This document shows, piece after piece, positions 35,277 through 48,683 of a stretch of DNA of 64,000 nucleotides; the stretch's first letter is position 1; each line of letters opens with the position of its first letter. The notes under the pieces are model-generated. The model was not told the origin of the DNA. It saw only the letters and a list, made by a program, of their open reading frames with translations, and did no database searches. The position numbers were made by a program, and so were the translations under genes. Origin of the DNA: Liolophura sinensis (Eukaryota; Mollusca; Polyplacophora; Chitonida; Chitonidae); assembly GCF_032854445.1 (NCBI RefSeq), contig NC_088304.1, positions 27,349,732 to 27,413,731 of the forward strand. The letters are read 5' to 3'.

Positions 35277-36734
35277 CTGAAACATTGATTAACCAAGGCA
35301 TATACCCTTGTCATCAAAGGTTAAACGGTTCAAAGTCTACGCCCTAAGCTTGAAGAAAATGTGCAAAAAAAAAACGCATATTTCACACTGCCATTCTCCT
35401 TCGCAGATGTCATGAATTTTTGACTAGTCAGTGGCAAGCGGAGGTGCTGCAGTTGGCCAACATATTGAAACGCTGTATCTGTACGTGTTTGTGTGGAGCC
35501 ATGTCTCACTGTTGCGTGACGTTCGAATGTGCATATAGAATTACAAACTCTATGAACTATATGAAGTAGCACCATTCTCACATAATATTTCACCTGCACA
35601 TAAATCACACAAAAAGATCTAAATGAGAAAAAAATGTTCAATGATCCTTTTAAGCGCACAAATAAACAGCACATTGGAACAATGCATTATTTGGTGAGGT
35701 ACACGTACCAGTCTGCATGTTAATTGCATAACAGACTCCTTGTCGGATAATAACGCTTATATATATTACCTGTGCGTGCCCCGTTTCTGCTGGTGGTTTT
35801 TGACCCCGAGGCGAGACCTCTGCACAATTATACCAATAACTATAAATCACAACACTATGTATAGGACTAACGCTGGGAATAGTGGTGCATGTTCCCAGGG
35901 CGAGTCAATAAATGATTCGTTTGCACTAAGACACATTTCCATCAAAGTATCGGATATATTTGAGAACATTCCAAATATGGACATACCAGTTGTCTTACAT
36001 GTACATCATTTGATACAACCGCCACTTTTATTTCTTCACTGACTGGTAAATGTTATTCTGTTAATTCCTGCGTTAGCTTAAGCTGTATTGCCTCTAACTG
36101 TATTTACTTGGAAACATGCAAGAAGTGTGATCAGTAGTATGTTGGGAAGACCACCCAGAAACTACAGAAATCTACGGTTGAACCGGCACCGTAAGTCCGT
36201 GCCCAATAAACAATAGCTAATAGGCTAGCATTTCTCTACCTCCGACCATGATTGGGACCATTTCAGCATTCAAATAACAGAATCGGTTTATCCATCAGCA
36301 AATGAGACAAATGTCGAATTTGAACGTAAAATAAGTGACCGTGAGCTTTTCTGGATGCTAGAGATTGATTCAGTCTTTCCGTAGGGGTTGAATGATAACG
36401 TTATGGGAATCGGCAATTAACATCCAGCCAACCACATGACTCCATCATAATAAATTTATTCAAATACCATAAACGTAGGCCTCGCAGTCACGGTAGGAGT
36501 AAGTTCAATAGAAACGTGATTCACAAACACGTTACCGTTAGCTATTTAGTCGGATTGTCGTATGACACCAATAGCATGCATGCTCTACCCACAGTATTAT
36601 ATGCTCTGCCATTGAATTTGCTAAAACAGGTAGTTCAAGGCGTGTCCAGTAACATACACAATTTTAAATTCCACCTCACCTTGTACGTCTGTGTCAAGAC
36701 ATATCGTATTTTCGGTTGTATCGCCCTGTAACTA

Positions 36735-39316
36735 CAATTGAAACTCAACACGATCGACTCTCTAAAGATAAAGTATTTAGACAGAGGCCTTGACTTAATT
36801 AACCTACCACGGATCTTTAATGAGTCTGATGTTCGTAGTGCTGTGCCTAATTATTTTAATATCCATGAGCCCCCTAGCATATCCTATGAGTATACAAAGC
36901 CCATCGCTTCCAAAATTTTCAATTATTCCCAGGCCATCAAGGAGTTCGATTTGGCGACGTATACTTCTGGCGGCTATAACTGTGATTGTAAATCCTCAGT
37001 TTTTACCTGCGACAAATTTAAACATGTCCTGACTGGTGACCTTAATATTATTGAGAATCATGATCTAAGGAATCTCTTTGTGAGAGGTCCTAAGTATAGA
37101 GAAAAGAGAAATGTCAACATTTGATCTAACAAAAAAATATCATCTCGGCGCTTGAGGAATATGTTTAAAAATGGTCAAAACGGGAGAAAGTGGATTCTTC
37201 GGTGCTTAACGATTGGCTTGAGATTTTCTTAAAGAAGGTTAGTTTAACTGTTCATCGTATAGACATTGATGCTCTCCCTAAAGTTGAACAGGTTCTAAAG
37301 GGTCCCACTGTTTAAGAAACGCTTGCTGACCTTCATAGTAAATTTGTCATCACTGCAGCAGACAAGGCTCCCAATAATGTCATCTTTATTTTGCAAGCGT
37401 TATTATTATCAAATTCTTGTTCAAGAGCTATGTACATCTACAACAATATCCACGTATTCTGCTACTACATGTAATCTGAAGGAACTATTTAATAAACACA
37501 AAACCTTTCTTAAAGAAATGGGCCTAAATATACCTACCCGTCATACAGAAATACCACAACTTTACTGGATTCCTAAAATGCACAATTCCCTTACAATGCT
37601 CGATTTCTTGCGGGTTCAAGAAGTTGTACCACCAAACTCTTGTCAACCCTACTTACGAGAGCGTTACAAGGAGTAAAGTCATTTTGAAGTATGTATTGCT
37701 GTGCCATAACAAAAATTTCAGGTGTCAACTGTATATGGATTCTTAACAACTCCAAACGTCTTACAGAAGAACTTGATGCTCATATGCATATACCGTACAA
37801 AGACGTATCCACATGGAATTTCTCTACTCTCTATACTACAATTCCTCATAAAGACCTTATTGAAAGAATATCGTCGTTAATTGTCTCGGTATTTACTAAA
37901 ACAGGTCACCGTTACATTAACGTCAAAAGCAATGAGGCTTTCTTTAGTTCTACTATTTATAAAGGTTACAACTCATGTGATGTTACATTATTTATTGAAT
38001 TACTTGAATTTCTCATTAATAACATCTATGTGAAATTCGTAGATACCATTTACCAACAGTGCATAGGTATTCCAATGGGTACCAGTTGTGCGCCTCTTTT
38101 GGCAGACCTATACCTGTTTTCATATAAATACGACTATATGCAGAAATTACTTAAAAGTAATATCCTTAAGGCTCGATCCTTTTCATTTACCAAGCGGTAA
38201 ATTGATGATCTACTCGCGTTAAATAAACCCCATATTGCTGAAGAGGTAAAGGAAATCTATCTGCCTTCATTGGATTTAAAGGAGAAAACAGATAGTCCTG
38301 AGGCTACATCTTATTTGGATCTATATCTGTACAAAGACGAACAAGGTCTCATTTCACGCCGCGTTCACGACAAAAGAGATAACTTCAATTTAGATATTGT
38401 AAATTATCCTTATTTGGATAGCAATATACCAAAGGGACCTACATATGGCGTATACATAATTCGCCTTGTAGCATTTGGCAGATCTTGCGTAAATTGTGAT
38501 GATTTTAATCTGCGTTACAAGCTGTTAGTTCAAAAACTAGTTTGTCAAGGACACTCTATCAAACGCCATCATTCTCAGTTTCTCAAATTTTACAATGAGT
38601 ATAACACTCTAGTTGGCACGTATGGACAGAGGGTTCAGAATCACTTGCGATCTGCATTGTGATCAACAACATAGACGGCGCTGTTATCCTTATGTACATA
38701 TCTATCGAATACATGGCGTTTAACAACATAGATGGCGCTGGTTGACGAGTGCAAGCGTCTATCTTGTAGACAGCTTTTATACAGACAAGCATGTCATTTG
38801 TAACATCATAGATGACGCCTCTTGTAGTATGACATCCTTACATATTAACGGGAAAGACGTAATCGTCCGTTACTTTTGAATCACAATCTGTTTGCTTAAG
38901 TTCTGTCATTTTCAAACTGTATCTAATACCGCTTAACCTGGGGCTAGGGGTTATAAAGGCAGCCATGCTCATTATATCTGCGTGATGCCTTTATGAACAG
39001 TTGCAACCAAAGCGCGACTGAGATACCTTGTTTATTTGTTATTTGACCCGGAACTCATTCATGGACTACGAATTTGAACTTTAATTTGTAATTCGTGCCT
39101 GGAATATCCACTGTCTGCCCGGGATCGTTGGAGACTGATGACCGCTTCTCTCTTGTGTGTTACGGGATTTATTTCGTATTTGTATAATTTCTTACATACC
39201 TTTGTCTGTGGGAGCTAGTGTTGAACGTTTTTTTAGAAATAGATCTTGCGATTATCGACTTGGAACGCCCTTTACGAACTGCGAATGGTATACGAATGTC
39301 GGACATGACGCTCATA
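36735..39316 (+). mobile_element. degenerate Penelope-like retroelement, intron 18 of gene B
   Basis: Broken frames in order: 36738-37124 (N-terminal, with YNCDCKSS), 37323-37676 (YWIPKMHNS), 37691-38200 (WNFSTLYTTIPHKDL and IGIPMGTSCAPLLADLYLF), IDDLLALNKPH just after a stop at 38200, and 38270-38662 (SYLDLYLYKDE, VNYPYLDSNIP). These match the RT architecture I associate with Penelope-like elements; I see no GIY-YIG endonuclease. The 3' region (38660-39316) has three CATAGATGGCGC-type repeats and a TTATAAAGGC box. Gene A lacks the insertion. The 5' boundary is approximate, and intron sequence 35277-36734 shows nothing else I recognise. Confidence 0.65.
37691..38260 (+). pseudogene. reverse transcriptase core of the Penelope-like element
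   Basis: Contains RT motifs: STLYTTIPH (motif A region, first catalytic Asp replaced by Asn in WNFST), GIPMGTSCAPLLAD (motif B) and IDDLL (motif C) after an in-frame stop. Inactive. Confidence 0.7.
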
Positions 39317-39637
39317 TCTACATTTCATATGTATATTTGTCACTGGCAGCAGGGTAGAAGTGACGGCCCTGACCTCTGTAAATGAGTATAAAGTTGAATG
39401 TCTTTTAAGAACAATCCAAGCACAAGTCTATTCTTAATACCTGAACCATGGAGTCAAAAATCAATCTATATAAAATTTGAATGTTAGAATGTTGGAAATC
39501 CATTCAGTTTTACACCAGGTATTAAGTGAATTATCACCACCATTTGCCACGCATGCGTTTGATTTGGGAGTAGGCCTATAACCCAATCATTTCCATTATA
39601 AGTACAAAGGCAATAGAGTATGTCATGCAATATTTAC

Positions 39638-39791
39638 TATGTTTAAAGGCTGGACCAACAGATAGATGTGGGCCGATTTCGTTTAGAGTTGGTGGTTGTG
39701 AAAATCCTTTTCTGGTCGCCCATTGAGCAACCTGGCATATCACTCGGTAATCTCCAGACCGTTGGTGGTTAAAGTCGGCAGGTTTAGTATA
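39638..39791 (-). CDS. gene B exon 18
   Basis: Eight of 51 residues differ from A. Acceptor TTGCAG|TA and donor ATA|GTAAAT intact. Confidence 0.88.
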
Positions 39792-40590
39792 CTGCAAAGT
39801 AAAGATAAAATGGCTAAAAAGTGCTGTGAATCCATCTACAGTTTAAGTCAGTAGCTCTCAGTTTAATCACCACCAGTCTCGTACTCTCACAGGCTTCCAT
39901 GTTGCAAAGATGATAAAGCTAATTTGCCAACGACACAGTCTGCCACCCGCGTCATTAAGCACATAAACAGAATCTAGTCAGCAGATACGTGTTTTTTACA
40001 CAACATCTGTAAATGAAGAATTTCTTTAAAGAAATACAAGCGATGCTATATAAGTTCCCGGAGATCCACGCTGTTTTGTGTTTTGATTTATATTTAAAGA
40101 GCAAAAGATGTAAAAAAAATGAGACGTACCTTTCTTTTCAACTTTTATCGTCTTACGAATTGGTTAGGAATAATGGCTGTAATAATTTTCCAACTGTTCA
40201 CGATGTATCCCGCAAGTCTTATACGGATAATTTGAGAGGACACACTCTCTATTTCTCATCGTTACATAACAACGCAAAATCACGACTGTCGATACTTGGT
40301 CTCTATACACGGCGAAATGTACAATTTAAACACAATTAATGTATAACAGATTTGATTTAGAGTACTCGAGAATTTTTCTTTGTTACGACGTCCGTCAGCT
40401 TTATGGCTGGAGGAAACATGAATAGAAAATCGATATTTGTCGTTTCAATCGAGTCGCATTTTCCGGGTGTAGTATCGGTGTAAATTTACTTCTTGGGGAT
40501 TTGAACCATAGGCCTTTCAGTATGAAACACGAACATGTCCACGACTAAATGGAACTGTTAGGATTAACATATTCGTGATTCTCAGCTTAC

Positions 40591-40697
40591 CAGGTAGTTA
40601 TCATGTACGTTATACCAGTCAGTTCTGTCATAACCTGTTAAAGGCACAAATATAGATGACGATCCTCCATAGAAGACGTTCTGGTAAATTTCGTTTC
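40591..40697 (-). CDS. gene B exon 17
   Basis: Two of 36 residues differ from A (V to I, G to D). The intron after it lacks the 745-bp solo LTR seen in A. Confidence 0.9.
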
Positions 40698-41576
40698 CTG
40701 GAGAAAACAGTACACATGTCATCAGCCAGTAAGCAATAATTCAGTTAGCAGATACACTGAGGCAGCATTTATTTTTCTGTTGAATAACTGTTGGCTCCTT
40801 GAATTTTAAAATCCCAATATGAAAGTCCTTCTGTTTGAGACACGTAAAGCTACTTGTGTCTGTGTTTCGATTTACCCCTGCTGGATGATGCTGTCTTTTT
40901 CACAATAAGGGCGCTTGCAATTCTTTAAAATAAACATAATTCATCTTGTGAGGTTACACAGTACTGAAGAATATACCCACACAAAAGAGTAATCTCATGT
41001 AAAGCCTCGTGAGTCCGAGGCCTGGTTCTTTGTATTGTTTTAATGTGACTGTACGTTAAATGGGATGTCAGCACAGATTCTGAGTTATTCTAGGCCAGTG
41101 ATGTCTAGTAAATTGAAGTTAACATCACTGCATATTTATTTTTTTCCTTAATTCTGCTACAGCCATGGTGTTAGGGGTCTTCTAAATTGCTATTATTTAT
41201 GCATTCACATGAACAGTTAGAATACAACATTAAATGAAGTAAATTGACAAAAGGCCGTGTTTTATCCGTTACGTGTGACCATTTGCCAGTTATTCCACTG
41301 TCGTCGCTGTTCTGGTCTTATTTACTCTGCTGTACGTCTTTATTGTTTGTTTCGATCTACCCCGGCTGGATGATGTTGATTTTTTTATCTTGCATTTGCA
41401 TTTGATACGCCATACTGAAGAAAATATGCTCCAATAAAAGAGTCGAGGAATGGCACACAGAGCCGCTGAAGACCACTACCAACCAGCATGACAGGCTTTT
41501 CAGAGTATGAAGACGAGCACTGAATGATCAGTTTATCTCGGCTCGATTATGGTAAGCAATATTACAGAAGTAATAC

Positions 41577-41661
41577 CTTTGGGAAGACTAGGTTCTTCGT
41601 TGTCTATGCGAGCTAGCTTAGGGTAGCGGCTAGTCCAGAGGGCATTTGTGTACGGCATTGC
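41577..41661 (-). CDS. gene B exon 16
   Basis: Three of 28 residues differ from A, all at the 3' end. Donor AAG|GTATTA. Confidence 0.88.
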
Positions 41662-41992
41662 CTAATGAAAGCAGAAGTTGATAAATAGGTCGAATAAAAA
41701 GTTAAGCAAAGTTTTGCAGACAATAACATGACTGCAAATAAAACTCCAGGGAACATGTTTTACAATTATATAATTGTGAAAGCAATGCACTTGTAAAAAT
41801 ATCTTGTAAAAGCAATACACTTTTCCAGTTCAAAACTTGGGTCAGATATCAAAACAAGTGTTACACGAAGTAAGAAAACATTAGAAGTGGACATCACAAG
41901 GTATAATCTAATAGGACATACATGATATCTCCTTGAAGGTTCTACATTTTCCACAGTTACATACACTGAATTAAAAAGAACTGTTTACCAAC

Positions 41993-42136
41993 CTTTAATT
42001 TCTCAAACAAGACCCTAGAGTTCACTTTCTCCTTCCCACGAGCATCCACTCCGACAGCTGCGTGCGTAGCATTGTAGAACACGTTGTAGCGAACAATGTT
42101 GTCTCTGCCTCCGCCGATGTTGATATGCAACTCATT
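41993..42136 (-). CDS. gene B exon 15
   Basis: Nine of 48 residues differ from A, clustered in the DARGKEKVNSRVLFEKLK end. Same AAG|GTTGGT donor. Confidence 0.88.
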
Positions 42137-42589
42137 CTGAAGGAAAACAGCCTATCGTTAAATAACTGCACAGGCCTTCAGAGTTAAGTTGTTCTCATTC
42201 ACATTAAATTTTGTACACGCTCTATGTACCCAAGGCCCTTAAAATCCGCTTATTTACGGAGAAAATTCAACGTATGATGTTACATGAAAGTTACCGCGTG
42301 TTTTGAACACGTTTAGTTGCTGGGAAAATGAAACTATAATACATGAATACTTTCTATTCATGTATTATACAGTAAAGGTTACTCCACCTTAAAATACTCC
42401 ATGACAAGAGGCTTAACTGACAATGACCCATGTAACACTAATCTTAAAATTCAAATACTTAGTTGTATACAGGGAAAAAAAAACAATATTAAGAAAAATT
42501 CTTACTGATATAGTGTGAGTAGCCTTTCATTTCTTACATTACTAATTAAAAGTTTAATTTACTTAAATGTAAAAAAAATGGAGACTTAC

Positions 42590-42718
42590 GTCGTGGAATA
42601 CGTTATTTTCTATCGTTACGCTGGAGTACTGATCGTCCAGCATTATTCCCCGGACATGCGCACCAGGCATGTAGCGGAGCACGTGATGAATGTGGTTCTC
42701 TTTGATGACATTTCCTCT
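42590..42718 (-). CDS. gene B exon 14
   Basis: One residue (Q to H) and about two bases differ from A over 129 nt, strikingly conserved compared with its neighbours. Confidence 0.92.
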
Positions 42719-43509
42719 CTGACAAATTAGAAGCGACCATTAATGAAAGTGATTAAGTGACTAATACACATTTGGTGGTAAAAGTTCAGTATAGTGCATA
42801 CTGCCTAATAGATTTCCTCCAATTGGTATGAATGCTTTGAGGAATTTTCGTGTTCTACTGAATTTTTAGCTCATTACTTGACATGGAATTTCACGATCCT
42901 TTCCTTCTTCTAAAATATCAAACTATCGTTATGATGCTAAGTGTATAGTTTGCGTGTTAGGTTTCTAAACCAGAACCAGTAACAGAAGACTTTTGAGCTA
43001 TGTCTGGATTGCTGATCACCATACGGCTCCACACAAGCTGTTAGCTGTGGTTTCAATGGATTCGCTCTTAGAGCTTTGAAACCACACGCGCATATGTCAG
43101 AGAAATATTGCCGAACTGAGGTCAAGCTATAATCATTCATTCAACTATGATAGACTTCTGCTAACCTGAGTCGAAACAGATCGGTCTAAGAACTGCAAGG
43201 CCGGTGCCCAAAACGGCGTTTGACACAAACCACCAAAGAGCTAAGAAAGTATATGAAGTACGAAAATAGGACGGAATCATGGAAAGAGAAGCGTTCAGCA
43301 GATTTCAGTGATGTTGGAAAGACAGTAAGTATGTTTTACGTGAATGTGTGAAATCAGTATTTTAATCGAGTACCAAGCTAAAATGTCAGTTGTCGGTTCA
43401 AAAATCCAACCTGGCGATCCAACTCAACACGATGAATGCCCTCTCCCCTTGTCCCGAGTTAAACGGATGTAAAACTTCATTAGCAGTGCGCTTGTTCTGA
43501 CGTGGTCTG

Positions 43510-43790
43510 AATGATTATATTTAACATTATGACAGATATAACACGAGGGTGTCACCATTGATCAGGCCTATTCGAATGGCGATATATCGCAGACATTACG
43601 CTGCCTCACTGAAACGCCATGCCGATGACACCAAAAACGAGGTTTTACTAAATTACAGCAAACTAACACCCAGCCAAGGAAGCATTGCACTTGCGAACTT
43701 AAATCCTAAGTTATAAGTGCGGATTTAACTCAGATCTGTTGCTTTTTTTTCAAGACACTGGCACAGAACTATGGTTCCTTTCACGTTAAA
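43510..43790 (-). mobile_element. old SINE-II-like fragment, intron 13 of gene B
   Basis: Mirror of 13720-13990, with AACGCCATGCCGATGACACC-type sequence on the + strand. Confidence 0.45.
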
Positions 43791-43825
43791 TGGCATTATT
43801 GTTTTTACCAATCTTTAGAACTTAC

Positions 43826-43921
43826 ACTTGTCCAGTCTCGTGCGGTGTGAATCCCGCCACAGTCAGAGGCTCCCGTGCACAGATGATGAACGTGATTTTT
43901 CCTTATCGTGTGATCATTACC
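43826..43921 (-). CDS. gene B exon 13
   Basis: Three of 32 residues differ from A, including the terminal Cys to Ser. Confidence 0.9.
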
Positions 43922-45253
43922 CTACGAAGAAGAAAGAGAAAATAAAATCAGCGTTTAAACCACACTAGATTTCACAATATCTTCTAGTTTATAAATTTCC
44001 ACAAGCCTATATTTCAAAACAATGTGGTCGTTTTATGACTTCCCAGAAATGTATATTGAAGGTTATAATGTTTCAGAAAGCAACGCAAAAGGTTTATGTT
44101 AATGAGTCGTGGGTTATAGTGTTCTGCGCTGGACTCGCTATTAACCAACTGAAGTCATTCGTGAGACTTCATAAAAGTAGTGTTTGCAATAACTGCAACA
44201 TCCACCACCGAATCATTTTAACATTTCAGAATGAATATGGAGAGAAAATTTCCTTAAGCATTTTTTTCAACCATATCGCAGAATTGTCTCCTCATAGTAG
44301 GCCGGTTACAATATTGGAAGCGACTTGGCGATGACAAAGACACCACACATGACACCTTTCATAATGACGTACACCCACAACTTCCGCCCTCTGTTATTGT
44401 CACAAGCGCCATTGGGGTATGCGTAGTTCTAATGCCTGTCTCGAATTGTGGAATTTGTGAGATTTACCTGTCCCCATTGTCTTTGGTTGTAATAAGCGTT
44501 TCTTAGAGCTCTTAAGATCGTTTCCCTAGTGTGACGTAAGATGTTTGTAAGACCAGTTGCTTTTGACCAATATGGTCCACAACTGAAGGTTGCTCACCGA
44601 GTAAAACAAAAGTTTGTCACACGTGAGAAAGTCTGCCAAAACTGATTAACCAGTTCGATGGTTTACCCCTGACTCCCTCACCTACGGTTAGAGGAAACAT
44701 CATATCCAACGTTAAACACCAGTCAAGTTAATATATTGCGTCGTCGAAATACTTCACTGGAACTATGTCGAAGTTGTTTCGTTTACGAGTTTACCGCTCA
44801 CTACGGTGAGAATTCTTCTTGAGGCCACGCATGCGCAATTGATGCAGATGTTTCCCTGACTGAATACTGTCACACAAACATTGCAGTATCTTGACACACT
44901 ATAAATGGCTGCACTGTTATTTTACACCGCGTTAAAATGCATCAAAATTCTGCCTGATGTGGATACAACTATAAACTTCTTGCCCAAAAATGCTCCTCAC
45001 CCCCTAGAGGTTGCCAAGGTGACAAAATGCTATGACCTTTTATGCAAAAAATTCATACCAATTAACGCAGTCATGTTAAGTTGATTTTTTACATATTGTA
45101 GGGAACAATGCCAGCTGCATGTGGTGGTGTACAAGAGTAAAAAGCGAAAACAAGGGCATATGTATTTTGGGGTTGAAGTTGATAATTTACTACATAAAAA
45201 GTAAAGACAGTCAACAGGCCTATATATCCTGGAAGTGATCCCTGTTAACTTAC

Positions 45254-45426
45254 CAACCACCAGATGCCGGTATACCGTCCCTCATGGATATGGTTGAACT
45301 GCAGCACTGCCCCTACCCCAGTGACACTGATGCCGTGCTGATTCATAGCAGCAGCCCGAGAGAAACTCCATATGTGGTTGTTTTCCACCAGGTTGCCCGA
45401 TGACGTCAGTGTTTTCCTCTCACCAC
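45254..45426 (-). CDS. gene B exon 12
   Basis: Six of 58 residues differ from A, mainly RAAAMNQHG for RAGAVGQHG. Ends IWWL rather than IWWM. Confidence 0.92.
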
Positions 45427-46494
45427 CTGTGACAGGTGACGCAGGGGAAAAGACATGAGTAATTCTAGACCAGTGACGACTAATCAACATTACTTCATTT
45501 TTTTTGGCCTAACTCTGATTGTCATGGCGCTAGAGGGACGTGTAATATATTACAATTTATGCATTTACATGAAAAGTCAGAATAAAACCCTGATTGTTGT
45601 AAATTGACAACAGGCCGTATTTCCTGGTGAAGCGTGACCATTTGCTAGTCATCACAGTCGTCACCGCTCTGGGTTCAAATCCCCAAATACCTTCTCTACA
45701 AGCAGATAAGGATTTTGTCCCAACAATAGTTACCAAATACAAAGCCATTCTGGCGTAGATGAAAACTGAGGTAAGAAAAATCACGCATGCCTTGTCCAAT
45801 GAAGACAGCGCTGGTATAGCAGCGTGACGTCACAATGACGAGCCATGGAGTGCACCGTTACAAAACAAAAATGACGTCAGCCGAAGTCGTAATGTTTATT
45901 CCTTGGCAGTAATTCAGCTGCGCAGTTAAACCCTCAATGTAATTTATATAGACAGTAGGCAGTGGCTCTGGCTGTTTAGTTTTATGAGTGCAGATATCTG
46001 GAGATCAGATCAGATCAAACAAACTGCCCTTTGCTGGTTACTGGCAAACATTCCCAACAGACACACTAATATATAGGCAATACTGGTGCAATAGTGGTCT
46101 AAAATCGATAGTGGCCTAAAATCGATTACACCAGCTTCGCTGACCGCTTGTTGTCACCAGATCTTTATGAAAAGTGAAAGCCGTGGAATGGTTTTGATTT
46201 GAATTGCATGTTGAAAATATTGCACCAAAATGGCATGATTAAAGCTCAATAATGAAGGGATGTAAACCACACAAGCAGCCTCACTGCGTAATGAGGGAGG
46301 CAGCATGGATGACCTATACACGGAAATTTAATGACGATGATGCATGAACAAGAAATCTGACCATTAAGAGTTCTCCAGGAAATTGTGACTTCCGGGAAAA
46401 CGAACAACAAAAGACACTATCCTTGGAAACATCCAGGAAACATCCAGCTATGTTCCTTGCCAAATGATATCGAAGAGTCATTAGATGTGTACAT

Positions 46495-46690
46495 AGACTT
46501 TGTCTATTTGTGGCAGGACGAATCCACGCCGCCAAAGGCCTGCCGCCACTGAAGTATCATGTCGAAGACACCAGGCATGAGTTACAATATATGGACACCG
46601 GGCCAACCAAATCCCGGTTCTTGCGACGTCAGTGCGGAAATAAGCCACCCCAGCGGCCTACCGACCTTGGTGGATCAGGACAGACATACA
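46495..46690 (-). mobile_element. SINE-II copy, intron 11 of gene B
   Basis: On the + strand it reads CACTGAAGTATCATGTCGAA then CACCGGGCCAACCAAATCCC. Mirrors 11598-11812. Confidence 0.6.
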
Positions 46691-46782
46691 TCACTGTCAT
46701 TACCTTAAAAATTATTGGTCGAGTCTTCGGCAACATTTGCAGACAGTGTCATCTACTATATAGATCAGTTATCATACTGTAC

Positions 46783-46872
46783 CATCTATTTCTATTCCTC
46801 CGTCTGTATCGTGGATTTCACACTGACGAATGGTCACGTGTTTACTGGACTTCACCGTCATCCCGTAAGAAC
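46783..46872 (-). CDS. gene B exon 11
   Basis: One residue differs from A (N to D at the end). Confidence 0.92.
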
Positions 46873-47039
46873 CTGGAGAAAAGAACTTCAAATTCGAATC
46901 TTAAAGACATGGAACAGTTTTCTGGTATCACTTTATTCGTGTTATGAAATCATTCAAGAAGGGATAATACTACACACATCTCCGTAAAGTAGAAACAAGT
47001 CACTACATACTGGAACACACTTCATCAGTTTTTGTATTC

Positions 47040-47300
47040 GGGGCCTCCGTGGCTCAGTTGTTAGTGTGATCGCGCAACGTAATGACCCAGGAGCCTCTCA
47101 CCAATGCGGTCGCTGTGAGTTCAAGTCCAGTTCATGATGTCTTCGTCTTCGGCCATAAATGGGAAGGTCTGCTGGTAACCTGCGGACAGTCGTGGGTTTC
47201 TTCCGGGCTCCAAGTGCTTACCTCCCACCATAATGCTGGCCGCCGTCGTAAAAGTGAAATATTCTGGAGTACGACGTAAAAAAAAACAAAGAAAGCAATA
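47040..47300 (+). mobile_element. SINE-I copy, intron 10 of gene B
   Basis: Head GGGGCCTCCGTGGCTCAGTT, box B GTGAGTTCAAGTCCAG, body CTGGTAACCTGCGGACAG, tail GGAGTACGACGTAAAAAAAA. Not present in gene A, so it arrived after the duplication or was lost there. Confidence 0.8.
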
Positions 47301-47584
47301 AAGAATTTTTTTTTGTATTCAACATGATCCAATAATAGGTGAGCGTTTTATCCGATTATCGGTTTACTCCAAATAGTTTCACGTGTATGATGTCGCAAGG
47401 GCAAGCAATTGCTTAAAACAGCATAAAAACTGTTATAACCCCCTATTCGAAGTTATTTCATCTCATTCAATTATTCACATCGCCAATTACCAAAATATCA
47501 TTAACACGTAAAAATGTTACCTGTGCCACACGGACGAGGAAGCAAAAAAAGAGTAGAGAACTGATATAAATGCAAAATGTTCAC

Positions 47585-47706
47585 CCGTATTTTTAATTTC
47601 AAGCCTTTGCAGCTTCACTTTGTCCAGATGGTCTCCCACTATCGCCTTATGTCGGCAATTCTCCAGTATGAGATCTTCCATTGTTACTGACGATACATTC
47701 GAAAAT
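47585..47706 (-). CDS. gene B exon 10
   Basis: Four of 42 residues differ from A. Acceptor TTACAG|AT and donor CGG|GTGAAC kept. Confidence 0.9.
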
Positions 47707-48022
47707 CTGTAAACAACAGTGTCCATATTTCTTTAACTTGGACGTTGGGCTTGATATCGTTCCACCTACTGTACGATGTTTCACATTTAGCGTGGTGGAG
47801 ATGTGTAAAATGGACGAAATCTAGGCACTGAGCAGGGGCTACCTTGTCATGTATCGGATGCAGCTCTTCCAGCGAGTGATACACTTAAACTTCGTCAAGA
47901 AGCAATCGTCTTGACGTTAAAAGAAATCAGTGCGTCAACAGCCAAGTCCACCAAGAACAAGCAAAATACTTAAAATAACTTCGACCAAGGAATTGTTTCA
48001 GATAAGCAGGAATAAATCATGT

Positions 48023-48137
48023 TACAATGTATGACGTTAGGAGAAATGGTTACTGCATATATATACAATGTATGACGTTAGAAAAAATGGTTACTGTATA
48101 TATATACAACGTGTGACGTTAGGAGAAATGGTTACTC
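48023..48137. repeat. about 41-bp tandem repeat, 2.7 copies, intron 9 of gene B
   Basis: Unit CAATGTATGACGTTAGGAGA then AATGGTTACTGCATATATATA. Begins three bases beyond the exon 9 donor and is absent from gene A. Confidence 0.85.
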
Positions 48138-48139
48138 AC

Positions 48140-48255
48140 TGAAACAGATCATTAATCAAGGAAGTGTAGATGATATCGCTCGTCTCGACCTGCCCGTTAT
48201 GCTCGGGAGGCCAAACGTACAGAATGCCGGTCTCCTTATCGACGTAGTATTCTCC
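48140..48255 (-). CDS. gene B exon 9
   Basis: One residue differs from A (A to T). Confidence 0.92.
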
Positions 48256-48594
48256 CTTAGATAAACAGTAACTTAAAGGTAATTGCGACAACGACTCTTA
48301 CTGTGGCATTTATAAACTGTTATCAAGTTTTGACATAAATCTTCGTTTTATTAAAATTTGGACTTGTTAATATTTTGATTGGATAACATGTGTTAGTATC
48401 CACTAAGCATTTGGTTCCAGTTGCAAGAAATAAGTCTTGGGTGAACTTGAAATGCAGTCTATACACTCAGTTTTTAAATAGTTTGTATTTATTCATAAAA
48501 AAGTTTAACATTTTATCGGGGTGATGTATTTTTGATCAGCCCATCAAAATTTGAAATTGGAAACAAACATATATGTAAATAGTGCATTACATAC

Positions 48595-48683
48595 CTGTTG
48601 ATCTAGTTCTGACAATGCATTGAACACGTTGAAGTATGCGCCTTGGCTAGTGAACCCAGCATTTGCACCCTCAGTAATATGTC
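48595..48683 (-). CDS. gene B exon 8
   Basis: Two of 30 residues differ from A (H to N, Y to F). Confidence 0.92.

Noticed and set aside
39130-39190. CTGATGA core of a hammerhead ribozyme in the Penelope-like 3' region (also near 49670)
   Set aside because: A short stem can be drawn, but the required GAAA after stem II is missing in both copies (GATT and GCTT).
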